A stretch of 64,000 nucleotides of DNA from Bryobacterales bacterium F-183 (GTDB lineage Bacteria > Acidobacteriota > Terriglobia > Bryobacterales > Bryobacteraceae). The translations under genes were made by a program, and so were the position numbers. Of the stretch, positions 1 to 10,080 are shown piece by piece; the first letter of the stretch is position 1, and each line of letters begins with the position of its first letter. The notes under the pieces were generated by a model. The model worked only from the letters and a program-made list of their open reading frames with translations, made no database searches and was not told where the DNA came from. The stretch spans positions 62,001-126,000 of the forward strand of contig AP025252.1 in NCBI GenBank assembly GCA_016865505.2. The letters run 5' to 3'.

Positions 1-110
1 CCCACGATTTCGATCGCGCGCGAGTCACGGGCGCGTTCCTTATCGATCACCACTACGCGATAGCTGGGGCGCTTCTTGGTACCGAATCGCGCCATACGAA
101 TCATCAACAT
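1..110 (-). CDS. rpsP: 30S ribosomal protein S16, C-terminus cut by window edge
   Basis: The first 36 or so codons of S16, a small-subunit protein involved in 30S assembly, are present; the rest lies beyond base 1. The N-terminus reads [15 protein letters not shown] followed by SYRVVVID, the usual S16 opening of one short strand and a basic loop. ATG at 110 is chosen because S16 normally has three to five residues before the conserved I-R-x-A-R-F/G. It follows ffh by 35 bases on the same strand, the common ffh-rpsP order that often continues into rimM-trmD-rplS. Assignment is secure although partial. Confidence 0.93.
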   Translation of the reverse strand, partial: MLMIRMARFGTKKRPSYRVVVIDKERARDSRAIEIV

Positions 111-145
111 TGTCTTCTCTAACTCCTACTAAAATCTCTTGCTGT

Positions 146-1534
146 TTAACCGAACATGCCGCCGGGGCCGCCAAAGCCGCCGGGCAACTTGAATTTGCTA
201 AGTTTCTTGCTCAGATTGCCCACGCCGCCACCGGCGCCACCCGTGATCATACGCATCATCTTGCGGGCTTCACCGTACTGCTTGAGCAACTGATTGACTT
301 CCTGAACGCTCGTTCCGCTGCCTTTGGCGATACGGCGGCGGCGGGCGCCATTGATCATGAGGTGGTTGTTGCGCTCTTGCGGGGTCATCGAGTCGACGAT
401 GGCCACCACGCGGGTGATTTCCTTTTCGTCGACCTTGGCCTCTTTGAGCATTTTCATCGGACCGACGTTGGGCATCATGCCAAGGAGCGAGTCCAGCCCG
501 CCCAGCTTGCGCAGTTGCTTCATCTGGTCGCGGAAGTCGGCGAGGGAAAACTCATTTTCGATGAGCTTGCGCTGCATCTCCTCAGCCTGCTTCTGATCGA
601 TGTTTTCCTGTACCTTTTCGATCAGGCTGAGCACGTCGCCCATGCCGAGAATACGGTCGGCAACGCGGTCCGGGTGGAAGGGTTCGAGCGCGTCGGACTT
701 TTCGCCGACACCAACAAATTTGAGCGGCTGGCCAGTGACAGCGCGAATGGAAAGGGCTGCGCCACCGCGGGCGTCGCCGTCCATCTTGGTGAGGATGACG
801 CCGGAGATCCCTAAGCGCTTGTGGAACTCTTCCGCGGATTTGACGGCGTCCTGACCGGTCATCGCGTCGGCGACGAACAGGATTTCGGCGGGGTTCAGCA
901 GGTCTTTGATCTGCTGGAGTTCGCTCATCAACTCGTCGTCGATGTGAAGGCGTCCGGCAGTGTCGACGAGCAGGATGTCGCGGCCGGAGTTGGTGGCTTC
1001 GCGGCGGGCGGCCTTGACGAGCGCGAGCGGCTGATTGGCCTCTTCGGGCGTACCTTCGTAGATCGGGATGCCGACGCTTTTGGCGACAACGGCGAGTTGC
1101 TGGCGGGCAGCGGGACGGTAGACGTCCACCGATACGAGATACGGCTTGTGGCCGTTTTTCGAGAGGAACTTGGCGAGCTTGCCGGTGGAGGTGGTCTTAC
1201 CGGAGCCTTGGAGACCGACGATAAGGATCGGCGACGGCGGTTCATTCGAGAGGCGAAGCTTCGACTGGTGGGTGCCCAGCATCTTCACCATCTCATCTCG
1301 GACGATTTTGATGACCTGCTGTGTAGGCGAAAGAGCCGTAAGGACTTCTTCGCCCATGGCCTTTTCTTTGATGCCTTCGATCAGTTGTTTGACAACGCGG
1401 AAATGCACGTCGGCTTCGAGGAGAGCGACACGGATTTCCCGTAGCGCGGACTCCATGTTTTCCGCCGTGAGTTTCCCTTCGCCGCGCAGGTTTTTAAAAA
1501 CCCGCTGCAGCTTTTCTGAGAGGTTGTCGAACAT
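146..1534 (-). CDS. ffh: Signal recognition particle protein Ffh (SRP54)
   Basis: The 462-residue GTPase of the signal recognition particle binds 4.5S RNA and signal sequences of nascent membrane proteins and docks with FtsY. The N domain is residues 1-90. The G domain shows GLQGSGKT at 107-114, DTAG at 191-194 and TKMDGD at 249-254. The methionine-rich M domain follows from about 330, with the RNA-binding segment containing S-M-T-P-Q-E-R and R-R-R-R-I-A-K-G-S-G. The tail is glycine-rich and ends GGPGGMFG. Length is normal for bacteria. ATG at 1534 gives the standard MFDNLSEKLQ start. A perfect TATAAT lies 85 bases upstream, and rpsP follows. Confidence 0.97.
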   Translation of the reverse strand: MFDNLSEKLQRVFKNLRGEGKLTAENMESALREIRVALLEADVHFRVVKQLIEGIKEKAMGEEVLTALSPTQQVIKIVRDEMVKMLGTHQSKLRLSNEPPSPILIVGLQGSGKTTSTGKLAKFLSKNGHKPYLVSVDVYRPAARQQLAVVAKSVGIPIYEGTPEEANQPLALVKAARREATNSGRDILLVDTAGRLHIDDELMSELQQIKDLLNPAEILFVADAMTGQDAVKSAEEFHKRLGISGVILTKMDGDARGGAALSIRAVTGQPLKFVGVGEKSDALEPFHPDRVADRILGMGDVLSLIEKVQENIDQKQAEEMQRKLIENEFSLADFRDQMKQLRKLGGLDSLLGMMPNVGPMKMLKEAKVDEKEITRVVAIVDSMTPQERNNHLMINGARRRRIAKGSGTSVQEVNQLLKQYGEARKMMRMITGGAGGGVGNLSKKLSKFKLPGGFGGPGGMFG

Positions 1535-1619
1535 GACGTTCTGAAAAACTGATTCAAACTGCTGATCTTTGGGGAGTTAGCGCGCAGGCACACTTCCGCT
1601 GATGGTGGGCAGCCTTCTC

Positions 1620-1625
1620 ATTATA
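1620..1625 (-). promoter_or_regulatory. Candidate -10 box for ffh
   Basis: The minus strand reads TATAAT here, a perfect sigma-70 -10 hexamer in the 128-base gap before ffh. No clear TTGACA is seen 16-18 bases upstream. It would give a 5' leader of roughly 80 bases, unlike the very short leaders predicted for many other genes in the window. Confidence 0.45.
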
Positions 1626-1689
1626 GCGATTTTTCCCTGTTTCGGGACAGCCGCCCTGCGCGATGCTTGATTTGGCCTACACTGGAGGC

Positions 1690-1923
1690 ATGCAAGGCTT
1701 GGATTGGGCCGAATGTCCGCTGGTTGAAAGTGTGCCCGGAAAGGTGAGCGGCGCCTGGGTACTTCGCGGCACCCGAACGCCAGTAAAGGTCCTTTTCGAG
1801 AATCTGGAGGCCGGGCTTTCGATAGATGAGTTGGTCGAACAGTTCCCGGTGACTCATGAAGAGATGCAAGGGCTGCTCGCATTCGTAGCACGATCGCTCG
1901 AGAAAGAACCGGCATTCGGCTGA
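1690..1923 (+). CDS. DUF433 family protein, probable antitoxin
   Basis: A 77-residue protein of the DUF433 type, a small helix-turn-helix-like family often found as the antitoxin partner of DUF5615. The typical core is visible: R-G-T-R-T-P-V, then LFENLEAGLSIDEL and EQFPVTHEE. I start at ATG 1690 (MQGLDWAECP) rather than ATG 1663, because GGAGG lies at 1684-1688 and a TACACT box at 1678-1683, both inside the longer version. The stop is 3 bases before the GTG of the next gene, so the pair is almost certainly cotranscribed. Antitoxin function is inferred from family and pairing. Confidence 0.75.
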   Translation: MQGLDWAECPLVESVPGKVSGAWVLRGTRTPVKVLFENLEAGLSIDELVEQFPVTHEEMQGLLAFVARSLEKEPAFG

Positions 1924-1926
1924 GCC

Positions 1927-2262
1927 GTGCGCATCCTCTTCGATAACGGGACACCTCGGGGGCTTGCCGGTTTCCTGGCAGGGCACACTGTCGAAGAAGC
2001 GCGGCAGCGGGGTTGGGAAGAGCTCAAGAATGGCGATCTGATTCAGGCAGCCGAGCAAGCCGGTTTCGATCTGATCATAACCACGGATAAGAACATTCGT
2101 TACCAGCAGAATCTGCGGGATCGCCGGATCGCCATTCTGGCCTTAAGCCATTCGAAATGGCCGATGGTTCGACTGGCGGCCGCGTCCATCGCAAATGCTG
2201 TCGACGCGGCTAAGCCTGGGTCGTACACGGAAGTGGCTGTCCCTTTTGAGAAACGTAGTTGA
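1927..2262 (+). CDS. DUF5615 PIN-like protein, probable toxin
   Basis: A 111-residue protein with the PIN-like fold of DUF5615: MRILFDNGTPRGL at the N-terminus with Asp6, a central acidic residue near Asp37 in LKNGDL, and ITTDKN with Asp54, a pattern fitting the acidic metal-binding site of PIN nucleases. It starts with GTG at 1927, right after the DUF433 stop. DUF433-DUF5615 pairs are a recognised putative toxin-antitoxin arrangement; RNase activity here is inferred, not shown. It ends 3 bases before the convergent stop of the next gene. Confidence 0.75.
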   Translation: MRILFDNGTPRGLAGFLAGHTVEEARQRGWEELKNGDLIQAAEQAGFDLIITTDKNIRYQQNLRDRRIAILALSHSKWPMVRLAAASIANAVDAAKPGSYTEVAVPFEKRS

Positions 2263-2265
2263 AGG

Positions 2266-2622
2266 CTATTGCCGGCGCAAGACAAACAGCACCGTCAGCC
2301 CTAGCGCCCCAATCCACAGCAGCAGCGACCACACGGCGAACGTCGCGTAGGCGATGCCTCGCATCTCGATGCTGTACCCGATGGCGTCGAGCAGCAGCGC
2401 CGTCGCCAATGGCAGAACAATCGCCACAAATACGGATGCGCCGCGCTCGGACATGTTAGTCAGCCGGGTCCGCGCACCCCAGAGCGCTACTGCGGCGATC
2501 ACCACTCCACTAATCCCAAGAGCACTTGCCCGGATGGTGACTTCGGACGCGCCGCCTTCCACATACACGGCCGCTCCTGCAAAGAATGCGGATGCCAATA
2601 GCCGAAGCAGGACCCAACGCAT
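2266..2622 (-). CDS. Small hypothetical membrane protein
   Basis: A 118-residue protein not recognised as a family. Four hydrophobic stretches are visible at about residues 5-20, 32-50, 62-80 and 90-115, with a short charged loop (G-A-R-T-R-L-T-N-M-S-E-R-G) between the second and third, suggesting a four-helix inner-membrane protein. It follows the 241-residue beta-propeller-like gene by 9 bases and is probably the last gene of the dnaG-rpoD-era transcript. No catalytic motif is seen. Confidence 0.6.
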   Translation of the reverse strand: MRWVLLRLLASAFFAGAAVYVEGGASEVTIRASALGISGVVIAAVALWGARTRLTNMSERGASVFVAIVLPLATALLLDAIGYSIEMRGIAYATFAVWSLLLWIGALGLTVLFVLRRQ

Positions 2623-2631
2623 ACGATTCTC

Positions 2632-3357
2632 CTACGGGGCAGGCGCAAACACGAACAAGCGGCTTGGGGCGTCCTCCGGCAACAGGTACAGCTTGCCTTT
2701 GTACACATCCATGCCTTCGTGCGTGTAGAGCGTCTGCTTGCGATCCGGGGTCTTGCCGTACTCGACTCGGCGAATGAGCTTCAGGGTTGCCGGGTCGAGG
2801 ATCTCGACTGCGCCGGTTGCGCCGTCCGTACCCGCGCCGAGGAGTTTGCCGTCGCGGAACTTGCAGTCCTGGTAGTGGATGCTTGATGGGTTGTCGCGCT
2901 TCTGCAGGAGCTTGCCTGCGGGCTTGGACCACTCGTAGATCTGGCGGGCGTCCCAATTGCCGCCGTACAGCTTGTCCTTTGCCACTGCGACGCAGCCGAT
3001 GTGGTCGTCGACCGTGAACGAGGCTTCGAGCGCCAGGGTCTTGCGGTTGCGCTTCTGGATCACCGCGCTGCTCAGCTTTTTGTACTCCGCTACCGGAATC
3101 CAAAAAGAATCTGCGTCGGCATCGAAGCCGCCGGGATGGTAGCGGTCGCCGTCCTGTATCTCGATCGACCGTAGACGCTTGCCCGACGGCAGTTCGAACT
3201 CGAACAGGAAGCCACGGCGGGAAGGGCGATCGACGGATGTGACGTACAAACGCTGATCGGCGACCACGATGCCTTGGACGTGGTAGGTCTCGCCCTCCAG
3301 CGCGATGGTCTTTTGCGGGTCTACGGCGAGAGCGAATAGCAGCAGGAGCGAAATCAT
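2632..3357 (-). CDS. Secreted DUF6454-like protein
   Basis: A 241-residue protein with a short signal peptide (MISLLLLFALAV). It has repeated short beta motifs with aspartate and glycine turns, such as H-V-Q-G-I-V-V, H-P-G-G-F-D-A, H-I-G-C-V-A-V and H-E-G-M-D-V-Y, as in propeller-like proteins; it resembles the family now called DUF6454, of unknown function. The start overlaps the stop of era by 4 bases (ATGA), so it is translationally coupled to era. The evenly spaced histidines suggest one per blade. Family assignment is from memory. Confidence 0.6.
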   Translation of the reverse strand: MISLLLLFALAVDPQKTIALEGETYHVQGIVVADQRLYVTSVDRPSRRGFLFEFELPSGKRLRSIEIQDGDRYHPGGFDADADSFWIPVAEYKKLSSAVIQKRNRKTLALEASFTVDDHIGCVAVAKDKLYGGNWDARQIYEWSKPAGKLLQKRDNPSSIHYQDCKFRDGKLLGAGTDGATGAVEILDPATLKLIRRVEYGKTPDRKQTLYTHEGMDVYKGKLYLLPEDAPSRLFVFAPAP

Positions 3358-4280
3358 TTGCCTAGCATCGCCCGCCAGTCGATTTCGTTGAGGAACTGCG
3401 GGTCTTCCCGCCAGTCTTCGCGGACCTTGACGAAGAGTTCCAAAAACACTTTCGTATCCAGGAACTTTTCGATGTCGCGACGGGCGTTGGTGCCGACCTT
3501 CTTGAGCAGTTCGCCGCCCTTGCCGATGATGATCGCCTTCTGGCCGCTGCGCTCGACGTAGATCGTCGCGGCGATGCGGGTGAGCTTATCGGACGGCTGT
3601 TCCCACTTGTCGATCAGCACCGCGACGGAGTGCGGCACCTCCTGATGGGTGGCGCGCAGGATCTTTTCGCGCACCAGTTCGCCCACCAGGAAGCGTTCGG
3701 GCTGGTCGGTGAGGTAGTCGGCGTCGAAGATCGCCGGGCCTTCGGGCAGATACTTGTAGATCGCGCGCTTGAGCCCGTCGAGTCCGTCGGCCTTGATCGC
3801 GGAGATCGGCACGAACTCTTTGAACCCTTCGTGGATCGCCTGGTATTGCTGGATGCGCTCGAGCAGTAGTTCTTTGGATGCCAGCTTGTCGATCTTGTTC
3901 AGCACCAGAAAAGCAGGCGTGGTCGAAGACTTGACCAGGTCGATTGCTTGCAGTTCTTCGTCGCGATCGGGGCGCGAGGTGGCGTCGACGAGGTACAGCA
4001 GCAAATCGCGGTCGTCCACCGATTCGCGAACCTGCTGCATCATGCGGCGGTTGAAGAGATTGGTCGACTTATGAATGCCCGGCGTATCCAGGAAAATCAT
4101 TTGAGAGTTGGGTTCGGTGAGAACCCCCTGGATGACGGTTCGGGTGGTTTGCGGCTTCGATGCGACGATTGCGATCTTTTCGCCCAACAGCGCGTTCAGC
4201 AGTGTACTCTTGCCGGCGTTGGGCCGACCGAGTATGGAGATAAAGCCGCACTTATGCTTCGGCTTGGTTTTTCTAGCCAT
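3354..4280 (-). CDS. era: GTPase Era
   Basis: A 308-residue GTPase that binds 16S rRNA near its 3' end and acts in 30S maturation. G1 is GRPNAGKST at about 18-26, G3 DTPG, G4 NKID. The C-terminal KH domain carries G-Q-K-A-I-I-I-G-K-G-G and the usual extension toward WREDPQFLNEIDW. The N-terminal basic extension (MARKTKPKHK) is slightly longer than in many Era proteins. It sits 15 bases downstream of rpoD on the same strand, placing ribosome maturation with replication and transcription initiation. Confidence 0.96.
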   Translation of the reverse strand: MARKTKPKHKCGFISILGRPNAGKSTLLNALLGEKIAIVASKPQTTRTVIQGVLTEPNSQMIFLDTPGIHKSTNLFNRRMMQQVRESVDDRDLLLYLVDATSRPDRDEELQAIDLVKSSTTPAFLVLNKIDKLASKELLLERIQQYQAIHEGFKEFVPISAIKADGLDGLKRAIYKYLPEGPAIFDADYLTDQPERFLVGELVREKILRATHQEVPHSVAVLIDKWEQPSDKLTRIAATIYVERSGQKAIIIGKGGELLKKVGTNARRDIEKFLDTKVFLELFVKVREDWREDPQFLNEIDWRAMLGK

Positions 4281-4295
4281 TAGACTTACTTAAGT

Positions 4296-6008
<1,713 letters not shown>

Positions 6009-6136
6009 CGTGTGTCCCGGTGCGTTTACCGCCCCGCCCTCGACCCAGCCCTGAATTCATGCGGTAACGGCACTGTAAAAAACTTCACGCGCAACCACAC
6101 GCCCCTTTCAGGTACCTCTCAGTGTACAACGCGGAA

Positions 6137-7894
6137 TCAGGATCGATCCTGACGTGAAATGCTCCGCTGCGAAAGCTTCTGCATCAACTCCAGCGCACGG
6201 GCAAAATCGCCACTTCTCTCCGCTGCGCGAATCTGACTCTTGAGGTCGTTATCGCTGCCGGCCGATTGCGCCGCTTCCATCTGAGCGAGGCAGGCCAACG
6301 CGCGATCCAGATGCGTTACGCCGTTCTCCCCTTCCTCCAACTCATCGGCGGTTACCAATTCGTGCAATAGGGTCTTTTGCGGATTGTCAAGGCGCCCTTC
6401 CAGCCCCGCAAAGTCCACAACAGCCTCTGTCTCCACCATCCGGCGAAGGATCTCGAAGATCGTTTTGGACCGGAAGCCCGCGATGTAGGATTCCTGCAAG
6501 CGCGGCAGCACCTGCTCCCTCGCCTCATCGCTCCGCAGCAGCGCTTGCAATAGGATTTTTTCCCGCGCGGGCAACTGATTCTGTGCCGCCGCATGAGGTA
6601 CGGCGCTCTTGCGGTCCTGCGCGGCCTTGCGGAAGCCTGTACGAACCCGTTCCTCAGGCGTCAGGCCCACCAGGTCCGCCAGCTCATCGGCTACCGCCAG
6701 ACGTTCCGCGCTATCCGGGATGTCCTGCAGGGCGGGCAGCAGACTCTTGACCGCTTCCATGCGGCCTTCCGCCGAACTGCCAAACTTGCGCCGCGCCTGG
6801 TCGGCCAGCCACGGGAAGTACGAGACAGCCCGGGCGACTTTGTCCTGATAGGCGTCCGCGCCGTACTTCTTGACATACTCGTCGGGGTCAAGGCCGTCTT
6901 CGAGGTCGACGATCCGTACGCGCAGATGTTCGGCCAGCAGCATCGGGATGCGCTCGGTAGTGGCTCGAACTCCAGCCGTGTCGGGGTCGAAGTTCAACAC
7001 CACAGAATCGGTGTGCCGTTTGATGGACCGGACCTGCGTGTTCACCAGCGCCGTACCGCAACTTGCCACAACCTCCTGTACGCCTGCCGAGTACACGCCG
7101 ATGACGTCCATGTAGCCTTCCACCAGCACCGCCCGGCCGTTGCGCCGGATGGCCTCCTTGGCGCGATGCATGTTGTACAGCACGTGGCTCTTGTTATAGA
7201 GCATGGAGTCGCGGGAGTTGAGGTACTTGGGCTGATCCTCGTCCCCCAGCGCGCGTCCGCCGAACCCGATGACCTTTCCGGACTCGTTATGGATGGGAAA
7301 CATCAGGCGTCCGCGGAAGGCATCGTAAAAGCCACCACCTTCGCGTTCGCGAAACAGAGAAGATTCGCGCATTTGTTCGTGCGTAAAGCCTTCCTGCTCG
7401 ATGCGGCGGAGCAGCATCTGTCCCGAGGGATCGGAATAGCCTAACTGGAACGTATCTGCCAGATCTGGCGTGAGACCGCGGCGAGAGAGATACTGGCGGG
7501 CGACCTGGCCTTGCGGGGATCGCAAATGGTTGCGGTACATCTCTACGGCGATCTCGTGCATCCGGTACAGCGCGCCGCGGACCTTTGCTTCGGCGTCCGC
7601 TTCGTTAGATCGCGTGGGGAGCGGGATGCCGTGCTGCTCGGCAAGCAGTTTGAGAGCTTCCCAAAAGGTGAGGCGCTCGATTTCCTGCACGAACTTGATG
7701 ACATCGCCGGCCACGCCGCAGCCGAAGCATTTGTAGATATTCAGCGCGCTGTTGACGCTGAAGGACGGCGTCTTTTCCTGGTGGAAGGGGCAAAGGCCGG
7801 TCCAACGGCTTGCGGCGGCTTTCTTGAGCCGGACGTAGCGGCCTACGACGCTTACGATGTCTACCGAGTCTTTAACCTGCCGCGCGAAGTCCAC
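6137..7894 (-). CDS. dnaG: DNA primase
   Basis: A 585-residue primase that lays RNA primers at the replication fork. The CHC2 zinc finger is intact (C35, H38, C56, C59). The TOPRIM domain shows VLVEGYMDVIG and N-F-D-P-D-T-A-G. A C-terminal helicase-interaction region follows. The start is GTG at 7894, giving MDFARQVKDSVDIV, which aligns with other primases. There is no Shine-Dalgarno; a TACAAT box lies 9 bases upstream. dnaG-rpoD adjacency is the classic macromolecular-synthesis arrangement, here without rpsU. Confidence 0.96.
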   Translation of the reverse strand: MDFARQVKDSVDIVSVVGRYVRLKKAAASRWTGLCPFHQEKTPSFSVNSALNIYKCFGCGVAGDVIKFVQEIERLTFWEALKLLAEQHGIPLPTRSNEADAEAKVRGALYRMHEIAVEMYRNHLRSPQGQVARQYLSRRGLTPDLADTFQLGYSDPSGQMLLRRIEQEGFTHEQMRESSLFREREGGGFYDAFRGRLMFPIHNESGKVIGFGGRALGDEDQPKYLNSRDSMLYNKSHVLYNMHRAKEAIRRNGRAVLVEGYMDVIGVYSAGVQEVVASCGTALVNTQVRSIKRHTDSVVLNFDPDTAGVRATTERIPMLLAEHLRVRIVDLEDGLDPDEYVKKYGADAYQDKVARAVSYFPWLADQARRKFGSSAEGRMEAVKSLLPALQDIPDSAERLAVADELADLVGLTPEERVRTGFRKAAQDRKSAVPHAAAQNQLPAREKILLQALLRSDEAREQVLPRLQESYIAGFRSKTIFEILRRMVETEAVVDFAGLEGRLDNPQKTLLHELVTADELEEGENGVTHLDRALACLAQMEAAQSAGSDNDLKSQIRAAERSGDFARALELMQKLSQRSISRQDRS

Positions 7895-7903
7895 TCAGGG
7901 GTT

Positions 7904-7909
7904 ATTGTA
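7904..7909 (-). promoter_or_regulatory. Candidate -10 box for dnaG
   Basis: TACAAT on the minus strand, 9 bases before the dnaG GTG. No clear -35 is seen. The spacing would place the transcription start at or within a few bases of the start codon. Confidence 0.45.
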
Positions 7910-7947
7910 GCGGCCGGGCAAACTTTTTCCGGAAGTCGCGGCGTCCC

Positions 7948-7953
7948 TACAAT
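7948..7953 (+). promoter_or_regulatory. Candidate -10 box for the 7965 gene
   Basis: TACAAT on the plus strand, 11 bases before ATG 7965, mirroring the dnaG box in the 70-base divergent gap. AGAAGAG follows it and could serve as a weak ribosome site. Confidence 0.45.
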
Positions 7954-7964
7954 AGAAGAGAATC

Positions 7965-8456
7965 ATGCTGTCTTCCGTACTTACCCTGCTCCTGACCACC
8001 GCGGCGGCCAATCCGCAGCTTGCCGATGTGAAGGCTGTTTACTTTCTGCCCATGGGAGCTGGCCTTGATCAGTACATGGCCATCCGGCTGACCGAAAAAC
8101 AGCTGTTCCGCGTCGTGACGGACCCCAATCTGGCCGATGCCGTATTCACGGATCGTATTGGGGAGGGCCTGGAAGAACGGCTCGTGGAACTGTACCCGGA
8201 TCGTGCACCGAAAAAGCCAGGTCCGGAAAGTGACGACGACAAGGCCAAGAACGATTGGGCGACGCAAAAACCAGTGCGTTCGGCATCGTTTTCGCGCGGC
8301 AAAGGTACGATCTTTCTGGTGAATCGCCGCAATGGGGATGTTCTGTGGTCCATCTATTCCCCGTCGAAGACGAACCAGGCAAAGGACCTGCACAAGAACG
8401 CGGCGTCGATCACGCAGAAGCTAGAAGAAGTACTGAAGCCCAAGCCGGTTAAGTAA
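7965..8456 (+). CDS. Hypothetical secreted protein
   Basis: A 163-residue protein with an N-terminal signal-like stretch (MLSSVLTLLLTTAAANPQ). The body has an alternating pattern V-K-A-V-Y-F-L-P-M-G, L-F-R-V-V-T-D-P-N-L-A-D-A-V-F-T, then a charged spacer rich in P, D and K and a final beta pair (G-T-I-F-L-V-N-R-R-N-G-D-V-L-W-S). This resembles small periplasmic proteins that report the 'DAD-x-VF' core seen in some acidobacterial paralogues, but I do not recognise a named family. It is divergent from dnaG, and its last 8 bases overlap the convergent SDR gene. Confidence 0.6.
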   Translation: MLSSVLTLLLTTAAANPQLADVKAVYFLPMGAGLDQYMAIRLTEKQLFRVVTDPNLADAVFTDRIGEGLEERLVELYPDRAPKKPGPESDDDKAKNDWATQKPVRSASFSRGKGTIFLVNRRNGDVLWSIYSPSKTNQAKDLHKNAASITQKLEEVLKPKPVK

Positions 8457-9183
8457 GGTTCTTGAGACGTCGCATCCCGCGCAACCAGCGATCGTAATCG
8501 CCAGCTTTGCGTCGCATGTATTCCGCGACTTCGGGATGCGGCAGAATCAGGAACTTCTCTTCCGCAATTCCCTGGATGGCCGCGTTCGCTACTTCATCCA
8601 CACTGAGCGATCCCTTTTGTAGAAAATGATCGGGTCCGGCGTCGGCCAACATGCGGGTACGAACACCTTGTGGACACAGGCAGGACACGCGAATGCCACG
8701 GTCGCCGTACTCGATGGATAAAGATTCGGCGAGTCCGATCGCAGCGTGCTTGGAAACACCGTACGCCGCGCCTCCCACTTGGTTCAAGAGTCCCGCAGCG
8801 GACACGGTCTGCAACAGATATCCTTCGCCGCGTTGGAGCATGTGCGGCAAGACGGCCTGGGCAGCGTACAGATGCGCCAGGACGTTCACTTCATACACAC
8901 GCTGGAAGTCTTCCACCGGGATGTCGAGCGCGGCACCATGGGGTCCAAAGATGCCGGCGTTGGAGCAAAAGATGTCGATGCGGCCGTGCCGGGACAGAAC
9001 GTGGCGTACCAGGGCGTCGATGTCGCTGCGGCGGGTGACATCGCAGGCGATCAGGCCATCGCCACCGGTAAGGTCCGCACCGGCAACGGCTTCGGCTCCG
9101 GCTGCCGTAAACGCATGGCATAGCGCCTGGCCGATGCCCATGGCGGCGCCTGTGACAACCACTACTTTTCCGCGAATTTCCAT
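8449..9183 (-). CDS. Short-chain dehydrogenase/reductase
   Basis: A 244-residue classical SDR, an NAD(P)-dependent oxidoreductase of unknown substrate. The cofactor motif TGAAMGIG is at about 11-18, the N-A-G motif at about 75, the catalytic Ser in L-Q-T-V-S-A-A-G and the Tyr/Lys pair in A-A-Y-G-V-S-K. Acidic residues after the second strand (A-G-A-D-L-T) favour NAD over NADP, though this is weak. No neighbouring genes hint at a substrate. The C-terminus is rich in arginine (DYDRWLRGMRRLKN), as in several uncharacterised short SDRs. Confidence 0.85.
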   Translation of the reverse strand: MEIRGKVVVVTGAAMGIGQALCHAFTAAGAEAVAGADLTGGDGLIACDVTRRSDIDALVRHVLSRHGRIDIFCSNAGIFGPHGAALDIPVEDFQRVYEVNVLAHLYAAQAVLPHMLQRGEGYLLQTVSAAGLLNQVGGAAYGVSKHAAIGLAESLSIEYGDRGIRVSCLCPQGVRTRMLADAGPDHFLQKGSLSVDEVANAAIQGIAEEKFLILPHPEVAEYMRRKAGDYDRWLRGMRRLKNLT

Positions 9184-9257
9184 GAAAGCTGGAACGGCAG
9201 ACCACTGGGTGCCGTCCCGTCGAATGTACCATCGGATAAGAACGCGGATACGAACGA

Positions 9258-10070
9258 ATGCTCTCTAAGTACACATTGCCGGCTGCTTTACTCTTTGCGG
9301 CAACATCCTCTTTGTTGTTCGCCCAAAGCGCGGCAATCACCAACGTCGACACCATCGTGCAGCGCCACCTGACGGCGCTCGGCGGTTTGGACAAGATGCG
9401 GTCGATTCAGACCACCAAGGCCACGGGCAAGATGACCATGGGCGGCCAGCAAGGCCAGCCGATGGAGGCGACCATCACCTTCTGGAACAAGCGCCCGTCC
9501 CTGCAGCGGCTGGAGATCGCCATGCAGGGCCAAAAGATCACGCAAGGCTTTGATGGCAAGACAGGCTGGTTGATGAACCCCGCCATGGGCTCGGCCCCAC
9601 AGATCGCGCCGGAGGAAGAAGCCAAGTCGGCAGTCGCAAACATCGACCCTGACGGCAGCCCGCTCGCGGACTACAAGACCAAGGGCAATAAGGTCCAATT
9701 GCTGGGCAAAGAAGACGTCAACGGCAATGTCGCGTACAAGCTGCAGGTGACCTTGCGCAGCGGCTCGACGTCGCTGCTGTACCTGGATGAGAAGACATTT
9801 CTGCCGGTCAAGACTTCGGCGATGCGTCCGCAAGCCGGGCAAGCGCCAGCCTTGGCAGTGGAGACCTATTCATCGGACTTCCGCGCCATCAACGGGGTCA
9901 TGATGCCGTTTGTGACGGAGACTCGCGTTGGTGGCCGGACCATGGTTCGTACGGTGATGGACAAGATTGAGGCGAACATCCCGGCGGACGATGCGCTGTT
10001 TGCGGTACCTGCGCCGCTGCCGTCGCCGCGTCCGATGCCGGTTCCCCGACCGCCCGCTACAAAGCAGTAA
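9258..10070 (+). CDS. Secreted LolA-like protein
   Basis: A 270-residue protein with a clear signal peptide ending L-L-F-A-Q. The mature part opens D-T-I-V-Q-R-H-L-T-A-L-G-G-L-D-K-M-R-S-I, a signature of acidobacterial 'outer membrane lipoprotein-sorting' homologues, followed by repeated beta strands (W-N-K-R-P-S, F-D-G-K-T-G-W, Y-L-D-E-K-T-F-L-P-V-K). The proline-rich tail (PAPLPSPRPMPVPRPP) may span the periplasm or be disordered. A lipid-binding role by analogy with LolA is only inferred from fold. It ends 10 bases before the next gene. Confidence 0.7.
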   Translation: MLSKYTLPAALLFAATSSLLFAQSAAITNVDTIVQRHLTALGGLDKMRSIQTTKATGKMTMGGQQGQPMEATITFWNKRPSLQRLEIAMQGQKITQGFDGKTGWLMNPAMGSAPQIAPEEEAKSAVANIDPDGSPLADYKTKGNKVQLLGKEDVNGNVAYKLQVTLRSGSTSLLYLDEKTFLPVKTSAMRPQAGQAPALAVETYSSDFRAINGVMMPFVTETRVGGRTMVRTVMDKIEANIPADDALFAVPAPLPSPRPMPVPRPPATKQ

Positions 10071-10080
10071 TCTAGGCTCT

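Noticed and set aside
6137-6152. A perfect 16-base palindrome at the dnaG stop
   Set aside because: It encodes the last residues of DnaG and has no T-run; I do not see enough to call it a terminator or operator.
9967-10080. A longer N-terminus for the M48-like protein
   Set aside because: It overlaps the preceding gene and is Arg/Cys-rich; a hydrophobic start follows at ATG 10081.
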